The notes: a model not told the origin generated them from the letters alone. A DNA stretch of 64,000 nucleotides from DATARH01 sp050246595 (GCA_050246595.1 JBFWVT010000023.1:1-64000), one strand, 5' to 3'; positions 26,592 through 34,708 are shown, numbered from the stretch's first letter. Program-made: numbers and translations.

Positions 26592-26984
26592 ATGCCGATT
26601 GATGCGCTCAAACTGGCGCGCAGGCTGCGCGACGCCGGGTTCAACGAAGCCCAGGCGGAGGCGGTCGCCGACGCCGTGCGCGAGGGTACCGAAGGTGCCA
26701 ATCTCGCGACCAAGGGCGATCTGGCGCTCACGAGCGCGGAGCTGCGGTCCGAGATCGCGGAGGTGCGGGCGGAAGTCGCCGCGGTGCGCGGTGATATGCG
26801 TGAAATGGAGCAGCGGCTCATCTTGCGCATCACCAACGAGATCACCGGGATCAGAAACGAGATTGCCGCCCTCAAAACCGACCTGCTGACCCGGATGTGC
26901 CAGATGATCCTCGGGGCGGTGCTGATGAACGCGGTCGCGATGGCCGGGCTGATGTTCGCTTTCGCCAAGCTGCTCGGCTATTGA
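26592..26984 (+). CDS. Coiled-coil membrane protein (DUF1640-like)
   Basis: 130 residues. The first 40 residues (LKLARRLRDAGFNEAQAEAVADAVRE) resemble the bacterial CCDC90/DUF1640 family; residues about 45-95 form a heptad-rich coiled coil (LRSEIAEVRAEVAAVRGDM), and residues 105-127 are a C-terminal transmembrane helix (ILGAVLMNAVAMAGLMFAFAKLL). Related proteins are often found near mobile or toxin genes in bacteria, but their role is not established. The ATG at 26592 fits the family opening. Confidence 0.75.
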   Translation: MPIDALKLARRLRDAGFNEAQAEAVADAVREGTEGANLATKGDLALTSAELRSEIAEVRAEVAAVRGDMREMEQRLILRITNEITGIRNEIAALKTDLLTRMCQMILGAVLMNAVAMAGLMFAFAKLLGY

Positions 26985-27063
26985 CCGCATGCCGCCGCGG
27001 GCGTGGCGAAGCCGGAGCCTGCGGCCTATATTGCGCCTATCTCACCCAGATACGGGGCCACCG

Positions 27064-27855
27064 ATGCTTGTCGAACAGATCTGGACCGCGAATGCCGGCC
27101 GCAACTTCAATTACCTGATCGCCTGTCCGGAGACCGGCGAGGCGCTGGCGGTCGATCCGCTCGACGCCGAGAAGTGTCTGGCGGCTGCGAAACGGCGGGG
27201 CTGGACGATTACGCAGATCCTCAACACCCACGAGCACCACGATCATACCGGCGGCAACGACCGGATGATCGCCGCCACCGGCGCCAAGCTGCTGGCGCAC
27301 GCCAATGCGAAGGACCGCATCGCCGGCATCGATCGCGGTCTCAAGGCCGGCGATTCGATCAAGATCGGCCGCAGCGTCGAACTGGAATGCCTGGATACGC
27401 CCGGTCATACGATGTCGCATATCTGCGTGCTGGCGCATGGGGCAACCCGGGCGCTGTTCTGCGGCGACACGCTGTTCAACGCCGGCGCCGGCAACTGTCA
27501 CAATGGCGGTCATCCGAACGAGCTGTACAACACTTTCGCGACGCAGTTGTCAAAGCTGCCGGACGACACGCTGGTCTATCCGGGGCATGATTATATCTGC
27601 AACAATCTCCGGTTCACGCTCGATCGCGAGCCGGACAACGCCAAAGCCAGGGAGCTGCTGCCGGGCATGGAGCGGCAGGACACCAATGATCCGCTGGTCA
27701 CGACATTGGGCCTGGAGAAGGAAATCAACACGTTTTTCCGCCTGACCAGCCCGTCGGTGATCCGCAGATTGCGCGAGACGTTCCCCGATCTGCCGGACAA
27801 CCCCGACCAGAAGACGGTCTTTCTGAAATTGCGCGAATTGCGCAACAAGTGGTGA
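27064..27855 (+). CDS. gloB: Hydroxyacylglutathione hydrolase (glyoxalase II)
   Basis: Hydrolyses S-D-lactoylglutathione to D-lactate in methylglyoxal detoxification. 263 residues. The binuclear metal motif T-H56-E-H58-H-D60-H61 is intact, followed by the DTPGHTMSHIC and CGDTLFNAGAGNC metal ligand blocks and the GHDY His, and a C-terminal glutathione-binding domain with SVIRRLRETFPDLP. The start at 27064 is chosen because the family begins MLVEQIWTANAGRNFNYLI. A second metallo-beta-lactamase gene follows after 14 nt. Confidence 0.92.
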   Translation: MLVEQIWTANAGRNFNYLIACPETGEALAVDPLDAEKCLAAAKRRGWTITQILNTHEHHDHTGGNDRMIAATGAKLLAHANAKDRIAGIDRGLKAGDSIKIGRSVELECLDTPGHTMSHICVLAHGATRALFCGDTLFNAGAGNCHNGGHPNELYNTFATQLSKLPDDTLVYPGHDYICNNLRFTLDREPDNAKARELLPGMERQDTNDPLVTTLGLEKEINTFFRLTSPSVIRRLRETFPDLPDNPDQKTVFLKLRELRNKW

Positions 27856-27869
27856 AAGGCCCCCGCTGA

Positions 27870-28802
27870 ATGGCTGTCGAGATACCCTATCGCCGCGACT
27901 TCGCGTTCGAGTACGGACGGCTCGAACCGGTCGCGCCCGGCATCCGCCGCATCGTCGCCCGCAACCCCGGCCCGTTCACGTTCAAGGGCACCGGCACCTA
28001 TGTCGTCGGGGAGGGCGAGGTCGCCGTGATCGATCCGGGACCCGATCTGCCCGAGCATGTCGCGGCGCTGCTCGCAAGTCTGGGAGGCGAACGGATCACG
28101 CATATTCTCGTGACGCACACGCATCGCGACCACTCGCCGGCCGCGCAGGCGGTAAAGGAGGCGACCGGCGCGCCGACCTACGGGTTTGGACCGCATGCTG
28201 GCGGCAGACGCGGCGAGACCGGGGCCGAGGAAGGCGGCGACTGGGATTTTTCTCCCGATATCGTCACGCGCGACGGCGACATGATCGAAGGCGGGAATTG
28301 GCGGTTCGAGGCCGTGCATACACCGGGCCACACCTCCAACCATCTGTGCTTTGCGCTGCCCGATTCGGGCATCCTGTTCAGCGGCGATCATGTCATGGGA
28401 TGGTCGACCAGCGTCGTCGCGCCGCCGGACGGCGATATGGCGGCGTATATGGCATCGCTCGACAAGCTGCTGGCGCGAAGCGACGCGGTCTACTGGCCGA
28501 CCCATGGTCCCGCGATAACCGAGCCGCAACGGCATGTCCGCGCCTTTATCGCGCATCGCCGCGAGCGCGAAGCCGGCATCGTTGATTGTCTGAGGGCGGG
28601 GATCGAGAGGGTCGATGCGATGGTCGAGCGGCTTTATGTCGGTCTGAACCCGGCGCTGCGGCGCGCAGCCGGGCGCTCGGTGCTGGCGCATCTGATCGAT
28701 CTGATCGGGCGAGACATCGTCGCGGCCGACGGGCCGCCGACTGTCGAGGCGCATTACCGTTTGCGTCACCTGAGCGGAAGCGGGACGAGGACTGCCGGAT
28801 AG
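27870..28802 (+). CDS. MBL-fold metallohydrolase (LACTB2-like)
   Basis: 310 residues. The metal-binding T-H83-T-H85-R-D87-H88 motif, VHTPGHTSNHLCFAL and SGDHVMGWSTSVVAPPDGDM are as in the LACTB2/endoribonuclease-like branch of the fold, followed by a C-terminal winged-helix-like part. Bacterial members are mostly uncharacterised. It shares an operon-like arrangement with gloB but lacks the glyoxalase II C-terminal domain, so a thioesterase or nuclease role is as likely as detoxification. Confidence 0.85.
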   Translation: MAVEIPYRRDFAFEYGRLEPVAPGIRRIVARNPGPFTFKGTGTYVVGEGEVAVIDPGPDLPEHVAALLASLGGERITHILVTHTHRDHSPAAQAVKEATGAPTYGFGPHAGGRRGETGAEEGGDWDFSPDIVTRDGDMIEGGNWRFEAVHTPGHTSNHLCFALPDSGILFSGDHVMGWSTSVVAPPDGDMAAYMASLDKLLARSDAVYWPTHGPAITEPQRHVRAFIAHRREREAGIVDCLRAGIERVDAMVERLYVGLNPALRRAAGRSVLAHLIDLIGRDIVAADGPPTVEAHYRLRHLSGSGTRTAG

Positions 28803-28892
28803 AAGCCGCCTCCGATTCGCGGGGCTGGATCGGACCGTCTGCTCCTTTGCCGAGAGGCTGGGCTGGCTTGCCGCCGGTGTTTGGGGAAAGCG

Positions 28893-28922
28893 ACCAACGG
28901 TGCTAGTTGCATACCCGTTGGT
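28893..28922 (+). promoter_or_regulatory. Inverted repeat upstream of the lipoprotein gene
   Basis: Arms ACCAACGG (28893-28900) and CCGTTGGT (28915-28922) are perfect complements around a 14-nt loop, 30 nt before the lipoprotein start. No T-run follows, so a repressor operator or leader hairpin is more likely than a terminator. Function is inferred from position only. Confidence 0.35.
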
Positions 28923-28951
28923 ATAGATTCCCGAGCCCCAGGAGAAAGAAC

Positions 28952-29407
28952 ATGGTGAGGTCAGCGCGGCCGCTGCTTGTTGCCGCCTTGCTAGCCGTTG
29001 TCGGCGCCTGCACCCCGACAAAACCGGAGCCGGCGGTGACGCCGATTGCCGCGCTGCCGGACGCACCGCCGCCGATGATGGCTCCGTCGATTGCCCCGCC
29101 CGCAACACCGCACGTGGTCCAGAGCACCCCGAAACGGTTCAGCGCCGTCAAGAAGCAGATCAAGAAGGAGCGCAAGCTCGCCGCGAAAAAGGAAAAGGCC
29201 GCAAAGGTCGCAAAGCTCTCGAAAAAGACGAAGAAGAAGAAATCGCAGCACAGCAAGGTCGCGAAGGCCTCGGGACGGCCGGCGCCGGCCTCGGCGACGC
29301 TCGCATCCCGAGCCAAGCCGGCATCGGTTTCGGTGCCTCTCGATCCGCCGCCACCGGCAATGTCCGCGGCTCCGGCCCCGAGCCCGCTGTCGCCGGGTCT
29401 GCGCTGA
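28952..29407 (+). CDS. Putative lysine-rich lipoprotein
   Basis: 151 residues. A lipoprotein signal ends in VVGAC with the lipidated Cys at position 20. A proline/alanine-rich segment follows, then a strongly basic region (about 65-115) dominated by Lys in KKQIKKERKLAAKKEK and KKTKKKKS, then a Pro/Ala tail. Low-complexity, probably disordered; the basic block could contact peptidoglycan or the anionic envelope surface. No family recognised. AGGAG precedes the ATG, and a strong terminator follows at 29425. Confidence 0.7.
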   Translation: MVRSARPLLVAALLAVVGACTPTKPEPAVTPIAALPDAPPPMMAPSIAPPATPHVVQSTPKRFSAVKKQIKKERKLAAKKEKAAKVAKLSKKTKKKKSQHSKVAKASGRPAPASATLASRAKPASVSVPLDPPPPAMSAAPAPSPLSPGLR

Positions 29408-29424
29408 TCGCGTCAACGAGGCCG

Positions 29425-29457
29425 AACAGGCGCGGCACCCGCCGCGCCTGTTTTATT
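29425..29457 (+). terminator. Rho-independent terminator after the lipoprotein gene
   Basis: An 11-base perfect stem AACAGGCGCGG (29425-29435) and CCGCGCCTGTT (29442-29452) with a 6-nt loop, followed by TTTTATT. It lies 18 nt after the stop codon. It separates the plus-strand gene from the convergent aminotransferase. Confidence 0.9.
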
Positions 29458-29479
29458 GGCGGCCGACCAAAGGGCCGGT

Positions 29480-30406
29480 TCAGCTCAGGTGCTTCAGGTA
29501 CTGAGCGACAAAGTCGCAATCGACGAGGCGGGCATACGCCTCGCCGATCTGCCGGGTCACCGGACCGGGCAGCGGACCGGGCAGCGAACGCCCGCCGATG
29601 CTGCGCACGGGGCAGATGCACAGGCTGGTCGAGGTCATAAAGATTTCGTCGGCGGTCGCTGCGTCGAACAGGTCGAGATCGGCCTCGCGGCACGCGATGC
29701 CGAGCTGGCCGCACAATTCGATGACGGTCTCGCGGCTGATCCCCGGCAGAACCCAGCGCTCGTGCGGGGTCAGCACCGCGCCGTCGCGCACGACAAAGAT
29801 GTTGCTGCCGATCCCTTCGGCCAGATGCCCCTGGGCGTCGAGTAATACCGACCAGGCTTCCCTGTCCTGCGCCTTGGCTTCGAGATCGGCGGTAATCAGG
29901 TTCAGGTAGTTGTGCGTCTTGGCGCGCGGGCTCAGCATGTCGGGCGAAGTGCGTCGGGTCGGCGGCACGACGATGTCGATCCCGTCGCGGAACAGCCGCG
30001 CCCGCGCCTTCAAGGGTAGCGGGATGCATTCGACGATGACGTTGGGGCCGGTATGCTCCCAGCCCTCGTCGCCGATCGCGTCGACCCCGCGCGACACGCG
30101 CTGGCCGAGCCAGTAATCGGTATCTGGGGTCAGAAAATGCCGGTTGCGGTCGAGCACCTCCTCGCTGACCCGGACCATTTCGCCGGGGCTCAGGCCCGGA
30201 TCGATCCGCAGATAGCGCAGCGAGCGGTAGAACCGGTCGATATGCTCCCTGAGCTTGAACGGGCGGCCCTGGAAGGTGCGCGTCATGTCGAAGGCGGCGT
30301 CGCCGTATTTGAAGCCGCGATCGCGGAACGGCAAGACGACCTCGCGCTCGGGCACAATGTTGCCGTTGAAATAGGCGACGCGGTGATTGGCGCGGGTATC
30401 GGACAT
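29480..30406 (-). CDS. Class IV PLP aminotransferase (branched-chain or D-amino acid type)
   Basis: 308 residues with the fold-type IV pattern: FRDRGFKYGDAAFDMTRTFQG at the N-terminus, the PLP lysine K163 in SPRAKTHNYLNL, EGIGSNIFVVRDGAVLTP, and the phosphate-binding ISRETVIELC and MTSTSLCICPV segments. It transfers an amino group between an amino acid and a keto acid; branched-chain, D-alanine or aminodeoxychorismate lyase activity cannot be separated here. Start at 30406 was chosen because the family begins just after; an in-frame ATG at 30424 adds six residues. Confidence 0.88.
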   Translation of the reverse strand: MSDTRANHRVAYFNGNIVPEREVVLPFRDRGFKYGDAAFDMTRTFQGRPFKLREHIDRFYRSLRYLRIDPGLSPGEMVRVSEEVLDRNRHFLTPDTDYWLGQRVSRGVDAIGDEGWEHTGPNVIVECIPLPLKARARLFRDGIDIVVPPTRRTSPDMLSPRAKTHNYLNLITADLEAKAQDREAWSVLLDAQGHLAEGIGSNIFVVRDGAVLTPHERWVLPGISRETVIELCGQLGIACREADLDLFDAATADEIFMTSTSLCICPVRSIGGRSLPGPLPGPVTRQIGEAYARLVDCDFVAQYLKHLS

Positions 30407-30426
30407 TTTTACCTCCCGACGCAAAA

Positions 30427-30451
30427 CCCTCTCCCCCGGTGGGGGAGAGGG
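30427..30451. repeat. Palindromic repeat between two PLP-enzyme genes
   Basis: Perfect inverted repeat CCCTCTCCCCC, loop GGT, then the complement. It sits 3 nt after the stop codon of the aminomutase-like gene on the minus strand. Same family as the repeats at 11.4 and 19.2 kb. Confidence 0.85.
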
Positions 30452-30453
30452 GA

Positions 30454-31767
30454 TTACTTGAAGAGCGGCGCGCGCGTTTCGCAGAAATCCTCGACAGCGG
30501 CGACGAGCTTGTCGGCATCGGCCGGTTCGAGCGCGATCGACAGCGCCATCATGCCGCGCTTGGCGAACCAGATGCCGCGCGCGATGAGATCGAAATAGAA
30601 CAGGTCGAGCAGGTCCGAATTGCCCTTGAGCGCGTCGGCCTCATTGCGGATCGGCGTGTCGGTCATATGGACGCCGGTCATCGATCCCAGCCCGGTGAAC
30701 TGCATTGCCAGACCGCGCCGCCGCACAATGGCATTCAGCCGCTCGCGCAGACCGTCGCCAAAATCGTTGAGCGCCAGCGCCCGCTCCGGCGTGTACAATT
30801 CGGTCAGCCCGACATAGCCGGCATTCATCGTCAGCACATTGTTGTTGAACGTACCGGCGTGCTGGAACCCGTCCTTGCGGCGCGGGTCGAACCAGTGCAT
30901 CAGCTCCTCCCTGCCGCCGAACGCACCGAACGACATGCCGCCGCCGACATATTTTCCGAGTGTCGTCATGTCGGGCAGGATGCCGTGTTTCTCCTGCAAC
31001 CCGCCGGGTGCGAGGCGCGAGGTCATGACCTCGTCGAAGATCAGGATCGCGCCGGTCTCGGTCGCCAATGCGCGCAGATCGGCGAGGAACTCGCTTGTCG
31101 CCGGGATGCAGCCGCTGCCGCCGAGCATCGGCTCGATCAGGATTGCGGCGAGATCGTCGGCGTGCGGCGCGACCAGCGCGCGGGTGGCGGCGGCGTCATT
31201 GTAGGGGGCGATCAGAAAGTCGTAGGGCGCGTTGACCGCGCTGCCCTTGCCGCGGAAGTAAAAGACGCCGCCGTGATAGCCGCCCTTGAAGACGAGCACC
31301 TTGTTGCGGCCGGTGATCGCGCGGGCGGCGGCGACCGCCATCAGATTGGCCTCGGTGCCGCTGTTGGTGAAACGCACGAGGTCGATCGACGGGAAGCGGT
31401 CGCAGATCGCCTTGCCAAACCGCGCCTCGGCGGGGCCGTGCGCGCCCATGTTCCAGCCCGTGTCGAGCGCCGTGTCGAGGGCGCGGCGGATCGCCGGGTG
31501 CGAATGGCCGAACACGCCGGCGGTGAATTCGGACAGGAAATCGACGTATTCGTGGCCGTCCGCGTCCCACAGATGCGCCCCGTCGCCCTTGACCATCGTC
31601 AGCGGGAACGGCTCGGCATAGATCGCCGAGCGCGTGTTGCCGCCGGGCAGCGCGGCGCAGGCCTCCTCGTGGATCGCGAGGCTTTTCGGGTGGCGGGCGC
31701 GGTACTGCTCCTGCGCCTCGGCGAGCGCGGCGGCGAGGTCGATATTGGCGGGGTGGCTCGTGCTCAT
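30454..31767 (-). CDS. Class III aminotransferase (glutamate-1-semialdehyde aminomutase-like)
   Basis: 437 residues, PLP fold type I. Landmarks: LPGGNTRSAIY, the FTNSGTEANLMAVAAARA block, D245 in ILIFDEVMTS and the Schiff-base lysine K272 in TTLGKYVGGGMSFGAFGG, then GTFNNNVLTM. Closest to glutamate-1-semialdehyde aminomutase-type proteins, but longer and with differences from HemL, so it is more likely an amino-acid or amine transaminase than the haem enzyme. It precedes the class IV aminotransferase on the same strand, with a palindromic repeat between. Confidence 0.87.
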   Translation of the reverse strand: MSTSHPANIDLAAALAEAQEQYRARHPKSLAIHEEACAALPGGNTRSAIYAEPFPLTMVKGDGAHLWDADGHEYVDFLSEFTAGVFGHSHPAIRRALDTALDTGWNMGAHGPAEARFGKAICDRFPSIDLVRFTNSGTEANLMAVAAARAITGRNKVLVFKGGYHGGVFYFRGKGSAVNAPYDFLIAPYNDAAATRALVAPHADDLAAILIEPMLGGSGCIPATSEFLADLRALATETGAILIFDEVMTSRLAPGGLQEKHGILPDMTTLGKYVGGGMSFGAFGGREELMHWFDPRRKDGFQHAGTFNNNVLTMNAGYVGLTELYTPERALALNDFGDGLRERLNAIVRRRGLAMQFTGLGSMTGVHMTDTPIRNEADALKGNSDLLDLFYFDLIARGIWFAKRGMMALSIALEPADADKLVAAVEDFCETRAPLFK

Positions 31768-31815
31768 CGTCCCTCCTCGGTGGCGGAGGATGTTAGCACG
31801 AAGCGGCGCCGGTGG

Positions 31816-31935
31816 TTCCCTGCATCAGGGAAATTTTCCCTGGTGTCGCGCGATCAGAGAGCAAATCGTTGATTTTCGGGGATTTCCGATTGGATGGCAG
31901 GGACGATTCCGGGCCGATCAGGGAGGCATCAGGGA
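31816..31935. repeat. CAGGGA-rich repetitive segment
   Basis: Contains the palindrome CAGGGAAA-T-TTTCCCTG (31826-31842), one more TTCCCTG at 31816 and three further CAGGGA copies (31898, 31919, 31930). Similar CAGGGA-rich stretches occur as dispersed intergenic repeats in rhizobia. It lies in the intergenic region of about 260 bases upstream of the broken cyclase gene. Confidence 0.6.
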
Positions 31936-32031
31936 TGTGACTTGTATCCGGAACGGACGCGCGGAGGGGCGGATCAATTATCCCATAGCATCAGAGAACG
32001 GCGTTATTATGACGGCGTGGAGGACGCGCCG

Positions 32032-32460
32032 ATGGCGGCGCTGCGGGCGTTGCGGCGCGAGGTGATCGATCCCGCGATTGCCGCGCATCAGGGCCGCATT
32101 GTCAAGACCACCGGCGATGGGATGCTGGTCGAGTTTCACAGCGTGCTCGACGCGCTGCGCTGTGCCGCCGCCGTGCAATGCGAGATGACCGGGCGCAACG
32201 CGGATGTCGCGGCCGGACGGCAGATCGAATTCCGCATCGGCATTCACCAGGGCGATATCGTCGTCGAGGACGGCGACATATTCGGCGACGGGGTCAATAT
32301 CGCGGCGCGGCTCGAAGGGATTGCCGAGCCGGGCGGGATCTGCGTCTCGTCACGGGTGCAGGAGGACGCGGTCGGACGGCTCGACCTCGCTTTCGAGAAT
32401 CTCGGCGAGCAGGCGCTGAAGAACATCGCCCGGCCGGTGCGGGTCTATCGGGTGGAAATG
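32032..32460 (+). pseudogene. Class III cyclase domain fragment, disrupted
   Basis: Residues encoded here match the guanylate/adenylate cyclase catalytic domain: REVIDPAIAAHQGRIVKTTG with DGMLVEFHS, FRIGIHQGDIVVEDGDIFGD, and ENLGEQALKNIARPVRVYRV. The intact homologue at 41606-43369 shows what is missing: the first strand with the metal-binding Asp (RRLTTILAADIAEYSRLM), so the fragment has lost its catalytic N-terminus. The reading frame should continue into a TolB-like/TPR region, but a frameshift occurs at the palindrome starting at 32461; the frame runs on to 32688 out of register. A non-functional or at best regulatory remnant. Confidence 0.72.
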
Positions 32461-32495
32461 GGACCGCCGGCGTCCGGCCGGCATGCCGGCGGTCC
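32461..32495. repeat. Palindromic repeat at the frameshift in the cyclase gene
   Basis: Arms GGACCGCCGGC (32461-32471) and its complement (32485-32495) are perfect with a 13-nt spacer. The same 11-base arms flank the larger palindrome at 46518-46587. The ATG of the downstream TolB/TPR frame lies at 32483, in the spacer. Confidence 0.85.
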
Positions 32496-33697
32496 CGTCC
32501 GTTCCGCTGCCCTTGCCCGACAAGCCGTCGATCGCGGTCTTGCCGTTTCAGAACCTGTCGGGCGACCCGGAGCAGGAGTATTTCGCCGACGGCATGGTCG
32601 AGGAGATCATCACGGCGCTGTCGCGCATCCGCTGGCTGTTCGTGATCGCTCGCAATTCGAGCTTTACGTACAAGGGGCAGGCTATTGACATAAAACGGGT
32701 CGGCCGCGAACTCGGGGTGCGCTATGTGCTCGAAGGCTCGGTGCGCAAGGGCGGCAACCGGGTGCGCATCACCGCGCAACTGATCGAGGCCGAAACCGGC
32801 GCGCATCTCTGGGCCGACCGCTTCGACGGCGCCCTCGAAGACGTGTTCGACTTGCAAGATCGGGTTGCGTCGAGCGTCGCCGGGGTTATCGAGCCAACGC
32901 TGCACGCTGCCGAGATCGCCCGATCCTCCCGCCACGCCGACCTTGAAGTTACCGCATACGACATTTTCCTGCGCACTCACGCGATGTTCTCTTCGTCGGC
33001 GCGACGCATACCCGAAGCGCTTGAATTGCTGGAGCGGGCAATCGCCCGCGAGCCGAGCTATGCACCCGCGCTCGCGCGGGCCGCGGTCTGCTGCTTTCGG
33101 ATGCATCTTGACGACCGCACCAAAAATCCCGACGCGACCGCTCGAAAAGGGGTCGATTTTGCAAGACGAGCCCTGGAAGCAGCGCCGGACGATCCCGGCG
33201 TTCTCCTCTCGGCCGCTCTGGCGCTGGCCTATTTCGGCGAGGATATCGGCGCGATGCAGGCGCTGATTGACCGTGCGCTGGCGCTTAACCCGAATTTTAC
33301 AGGCGCTTGGCATGCCCGTGGCCTACTGAGGAATTGGGCGGGTCAGCCCGACAGCGCGATCGAGGATATCGAGACGGCCGCCCGGCTCAGTCCCCACGCC
33401 CGCTTCGGCAACAGTAACATTCAGCTGGGTCTCGCCCATTTTCTCGCCCGGCGTTTTGAGGAGGCGATCCCGAAATTGCTGGTGGCGATCCAGGAGGACT
33501 CGAGCCATCCGATGCCGCTGCGTGTTCTTGCGGCTTGCTATGCCCATCTGGGACGGCTGGACGAGGCTCATAACATCGTCGCCCGCCTGCGCGCAACCAC
33601 GCCCCTCGTGATCCCGGACGTCAGCTTCCTGCGCAATCCCGCCCACCGCGAGCTGATCCTGTCGGGTCTGAGGCTTGCGGCGGGTGAGGCGGAATGA
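32483..33697 (+). CDS. TolB-like/TPR C-terminal part of a cyclase-family protein
   Basis: 404 residues. It begins with the TolB-like block DKPSIAVLPFQNLSGDPEQEYFADGMVEEIITALSRI shared with the intact cyclase at 41606, continues with VLEGSVRKGGNRVRITAQLIEA, then tetratricopeptide repeats to the C-terminus (LELLERAIAREPSYAPAL, IDRALALNPNFTGAWHARGLLR). In intact relatives these domains follow a cyclase domain. Here the ATG lies inside a palindrome and no good SD is visible, so expression is uncertain. Its TGA overlaps the ATG of the hicA-like gene (ATGA). Confidence 0.68.
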   Translation: MPAVPSVPLPLPDKPSIAVLPFQNLSGDPEQEYFADGMVEEIITALSRIRWLFVIARNSSFTYKGQAIDIKRVGRELGVRYVLEGSVRKGGNRVRITAQLIEAETGAHLWADRFDGALEDVFDLQDRVASSVAGVIEPTLHAAEIARSSRHADLEVTAYDIFLRTHAMFSSSARRIPEALELLERAIAREPSYAPALARAAVCCFRMHLDDRTKNPDATARKGVDFARRALEAAPDDPGVLLSAALALAYFGEDIGAMQALIDRALALNPNFTGAWHARGLLRNWAGQPDSAIEDIETAARLSPHARFGNSNIQLGLAHFLARRFEEAIPKLLVAIQEDSSHPMPLRVLAACYAHLGRLDEAHNIVARLRATTPLVIPDVSFLRNPAHRELILSGLRLAAGEAE

Positions 33698-33957
33698 CCT
33701 GGACGCGCCGGCCCGCCTCGACGCTGGAGCGCATGCGGGCGAACCCGCGAGCCGATTGGACGATAGCGGATGTCGAGCGGTTATGTCGCGAAGTGGGATT
33801 AAAGGTGACACCGCCGCATCGCGGTTCGCATTACAAGGTGCGGAGGCCGGAAAACGGCACGATATTGACGATTCCGGCGCGTCGGCCGATTAAACCGGTC
33901 TACATCCGGGCGCTCGTCGCGCTCGCCGATACCCTGCGCAACAAGGACGAAGGATGA
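33694..33957 (+). CDS. HicA-family toxin-like protein
   Basis: 87 residues with the HicA double-stranded RNA-binding-like core: WTIADVERLCREVGLKVTPP, RGSHYKV with the key His46, and the LTIPARRPIKPVYIRALV tail. HicA toxins cleave mRNA and are neutralised by HicB. Its ATG overlaps the stop of the TolB/TPR gene and its own stop overlaps the hicB-like start, giving three serially coupled frames. Activity not demonstrated. Confidence 0.82.
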   Translation: MTWTRRPASTLERMRANPRADWTIADVERLCREVGLKVTPPHRGSHYKVRRPENGTILTIPARRPIKPVYIRALVALADTLRNKDEG

Positions 33958-34169
33958 TTTATCGCTATCGCATCACGCTGCGCCCGCTTGCCGCCACGGA
34001 AGGCGGCGGCTGGCTCGCCGAGGTGCCGGAACTGCCCGGCTGCATGTCCGACGGCGACACCCCGCAGCAGGCGCTCGACAACGTGATGGACGCGATCGCG
34101 TGCTGGATCGAGGCCGCACAGGAAGACGGAAGGCCTGTTCCGGCGCCAATGGGAGCCGACGCGGCGTGA
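33954..34169 (+). CDS. HicB-family antitoxin-like protein
   Basis: 71 residues with the HicB partial RNase H-like fold: YRYRITLRPLAATEGGGWLAEVPELPGCMSDGDTPQQALDNVMDAIACWIEAA. It lacks the C-terminal DNA-binding helix-turn-helix of long HicB proteins, so autoregulation through this protein is unlikely. It overlaps the hicA-like gene by 4 nt (ATGA), the toxin-first order usual for hicAB. Confidence 0.85.
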   Translation: MIYRYRITLRPLAATEGGGWLAEVPELPGCMSDGDTPQQALDNVMDAIACWIEAAQEDGRPVPAPMGADAA

Positions 34170-34185
34170 GCCGTGGGAGAGCCTG

Positions 34186-34410
34186 TTGATCGCCGAATTG
34201 AACCCCGTGGTGCTGACCATTGACTTGCCCGAGCACGGATTGCGGGCCGGTGATGTCGGATGGGTTGCGATGGTGCATGCAGGGGGCGCCGGGTATGAGA
34301 TCGAATTCGTCACGCTGGCCGGCGATACCGTGTCGGTCGTGACGGTGCCGGCCGACAGCGTCCGCCCGGTGCAGCAGAACGAGATCGCGCACGCGCGCCG
34401 GGTGGCATAG
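34186..34410 (+). CDS. DUF4926 domain protein
   Basis: 74 residues: LNPVVLTIDLPEHGLRAGDVGWVAMVH, then YEIEFVTLAGDTVSVVTVPADSVRP, the pattern of DUF4926 proteins, small beta-barrel-like proteins often found near toxin-antitoxin or hypothetical gene pairs. The likely start is TTG at 34186; no in-frame ATG precedes the homology. 16 nt after the hicB-like stop, probably in the same transcript. Confidence 0.72.
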   Translation: MIAELNPVVLTIDLPEHGLRAGDVGWVAMVHAGGAGYEIEFVTLAGDTVSVVTVPADSVRPVQQNEIAHARRVA

Positions 34411-34501
34411 AGGTTCGGGAAGCAGCGAAGGCGGCAACGCGCCGGCTCGGTCATCCGCACCGCCGCGCCCCGAGATCACTTCCCAGCCCGCTCCGCCTTC
34501 G

Positions 34502-34708
34502 TTATTCGGCGATCAGCACGATCTCGACCTGCTCGCCGTCGCGCGCGGCTCCGTTTGCCGCAAGCAGATCGGGAGCCAGCGCGAAAACGGCATCGGACAG
34601 TTCCTCGAACGAGCGGCCTTGAACGCACAGGCCGGGAACATCCTCGCCGTCTGTCCACCAGGTCCCGGATTCCGGGTCCCACCGCGCGGCAACTGCGAAC
34701 GATTTCAT
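34502..34708 (-). CDS. DUF1902 (HicB-like) domain protein
   Basis: 68 residues: MKSFAVAARWDPESGTWWTDGEDVPGLCVQ plus FEELSDAVFALAPDLLAANG, the DUF1902 pattern related to HicB folds. Its usual toxin partner is absent directly downstream. It faces the plus-strand hicAB/DUF4926 set convergently, so this patch carries several antitoxin-like genes. Confidence 0.72.
   Translation of the reverse strand: MKSFAVAARWDPESGTWWTDGEDVPGLCVQGRSFEELSDAVFALAPDLLAANGAARDGEQVEIVLIAE

Noticed and set aside
21013..31767. A metabolic island or prophage
   Set aside because: No integrase, phage structural gene, or tRNA-flanked boundary; gene content is ordinary chromosomal.
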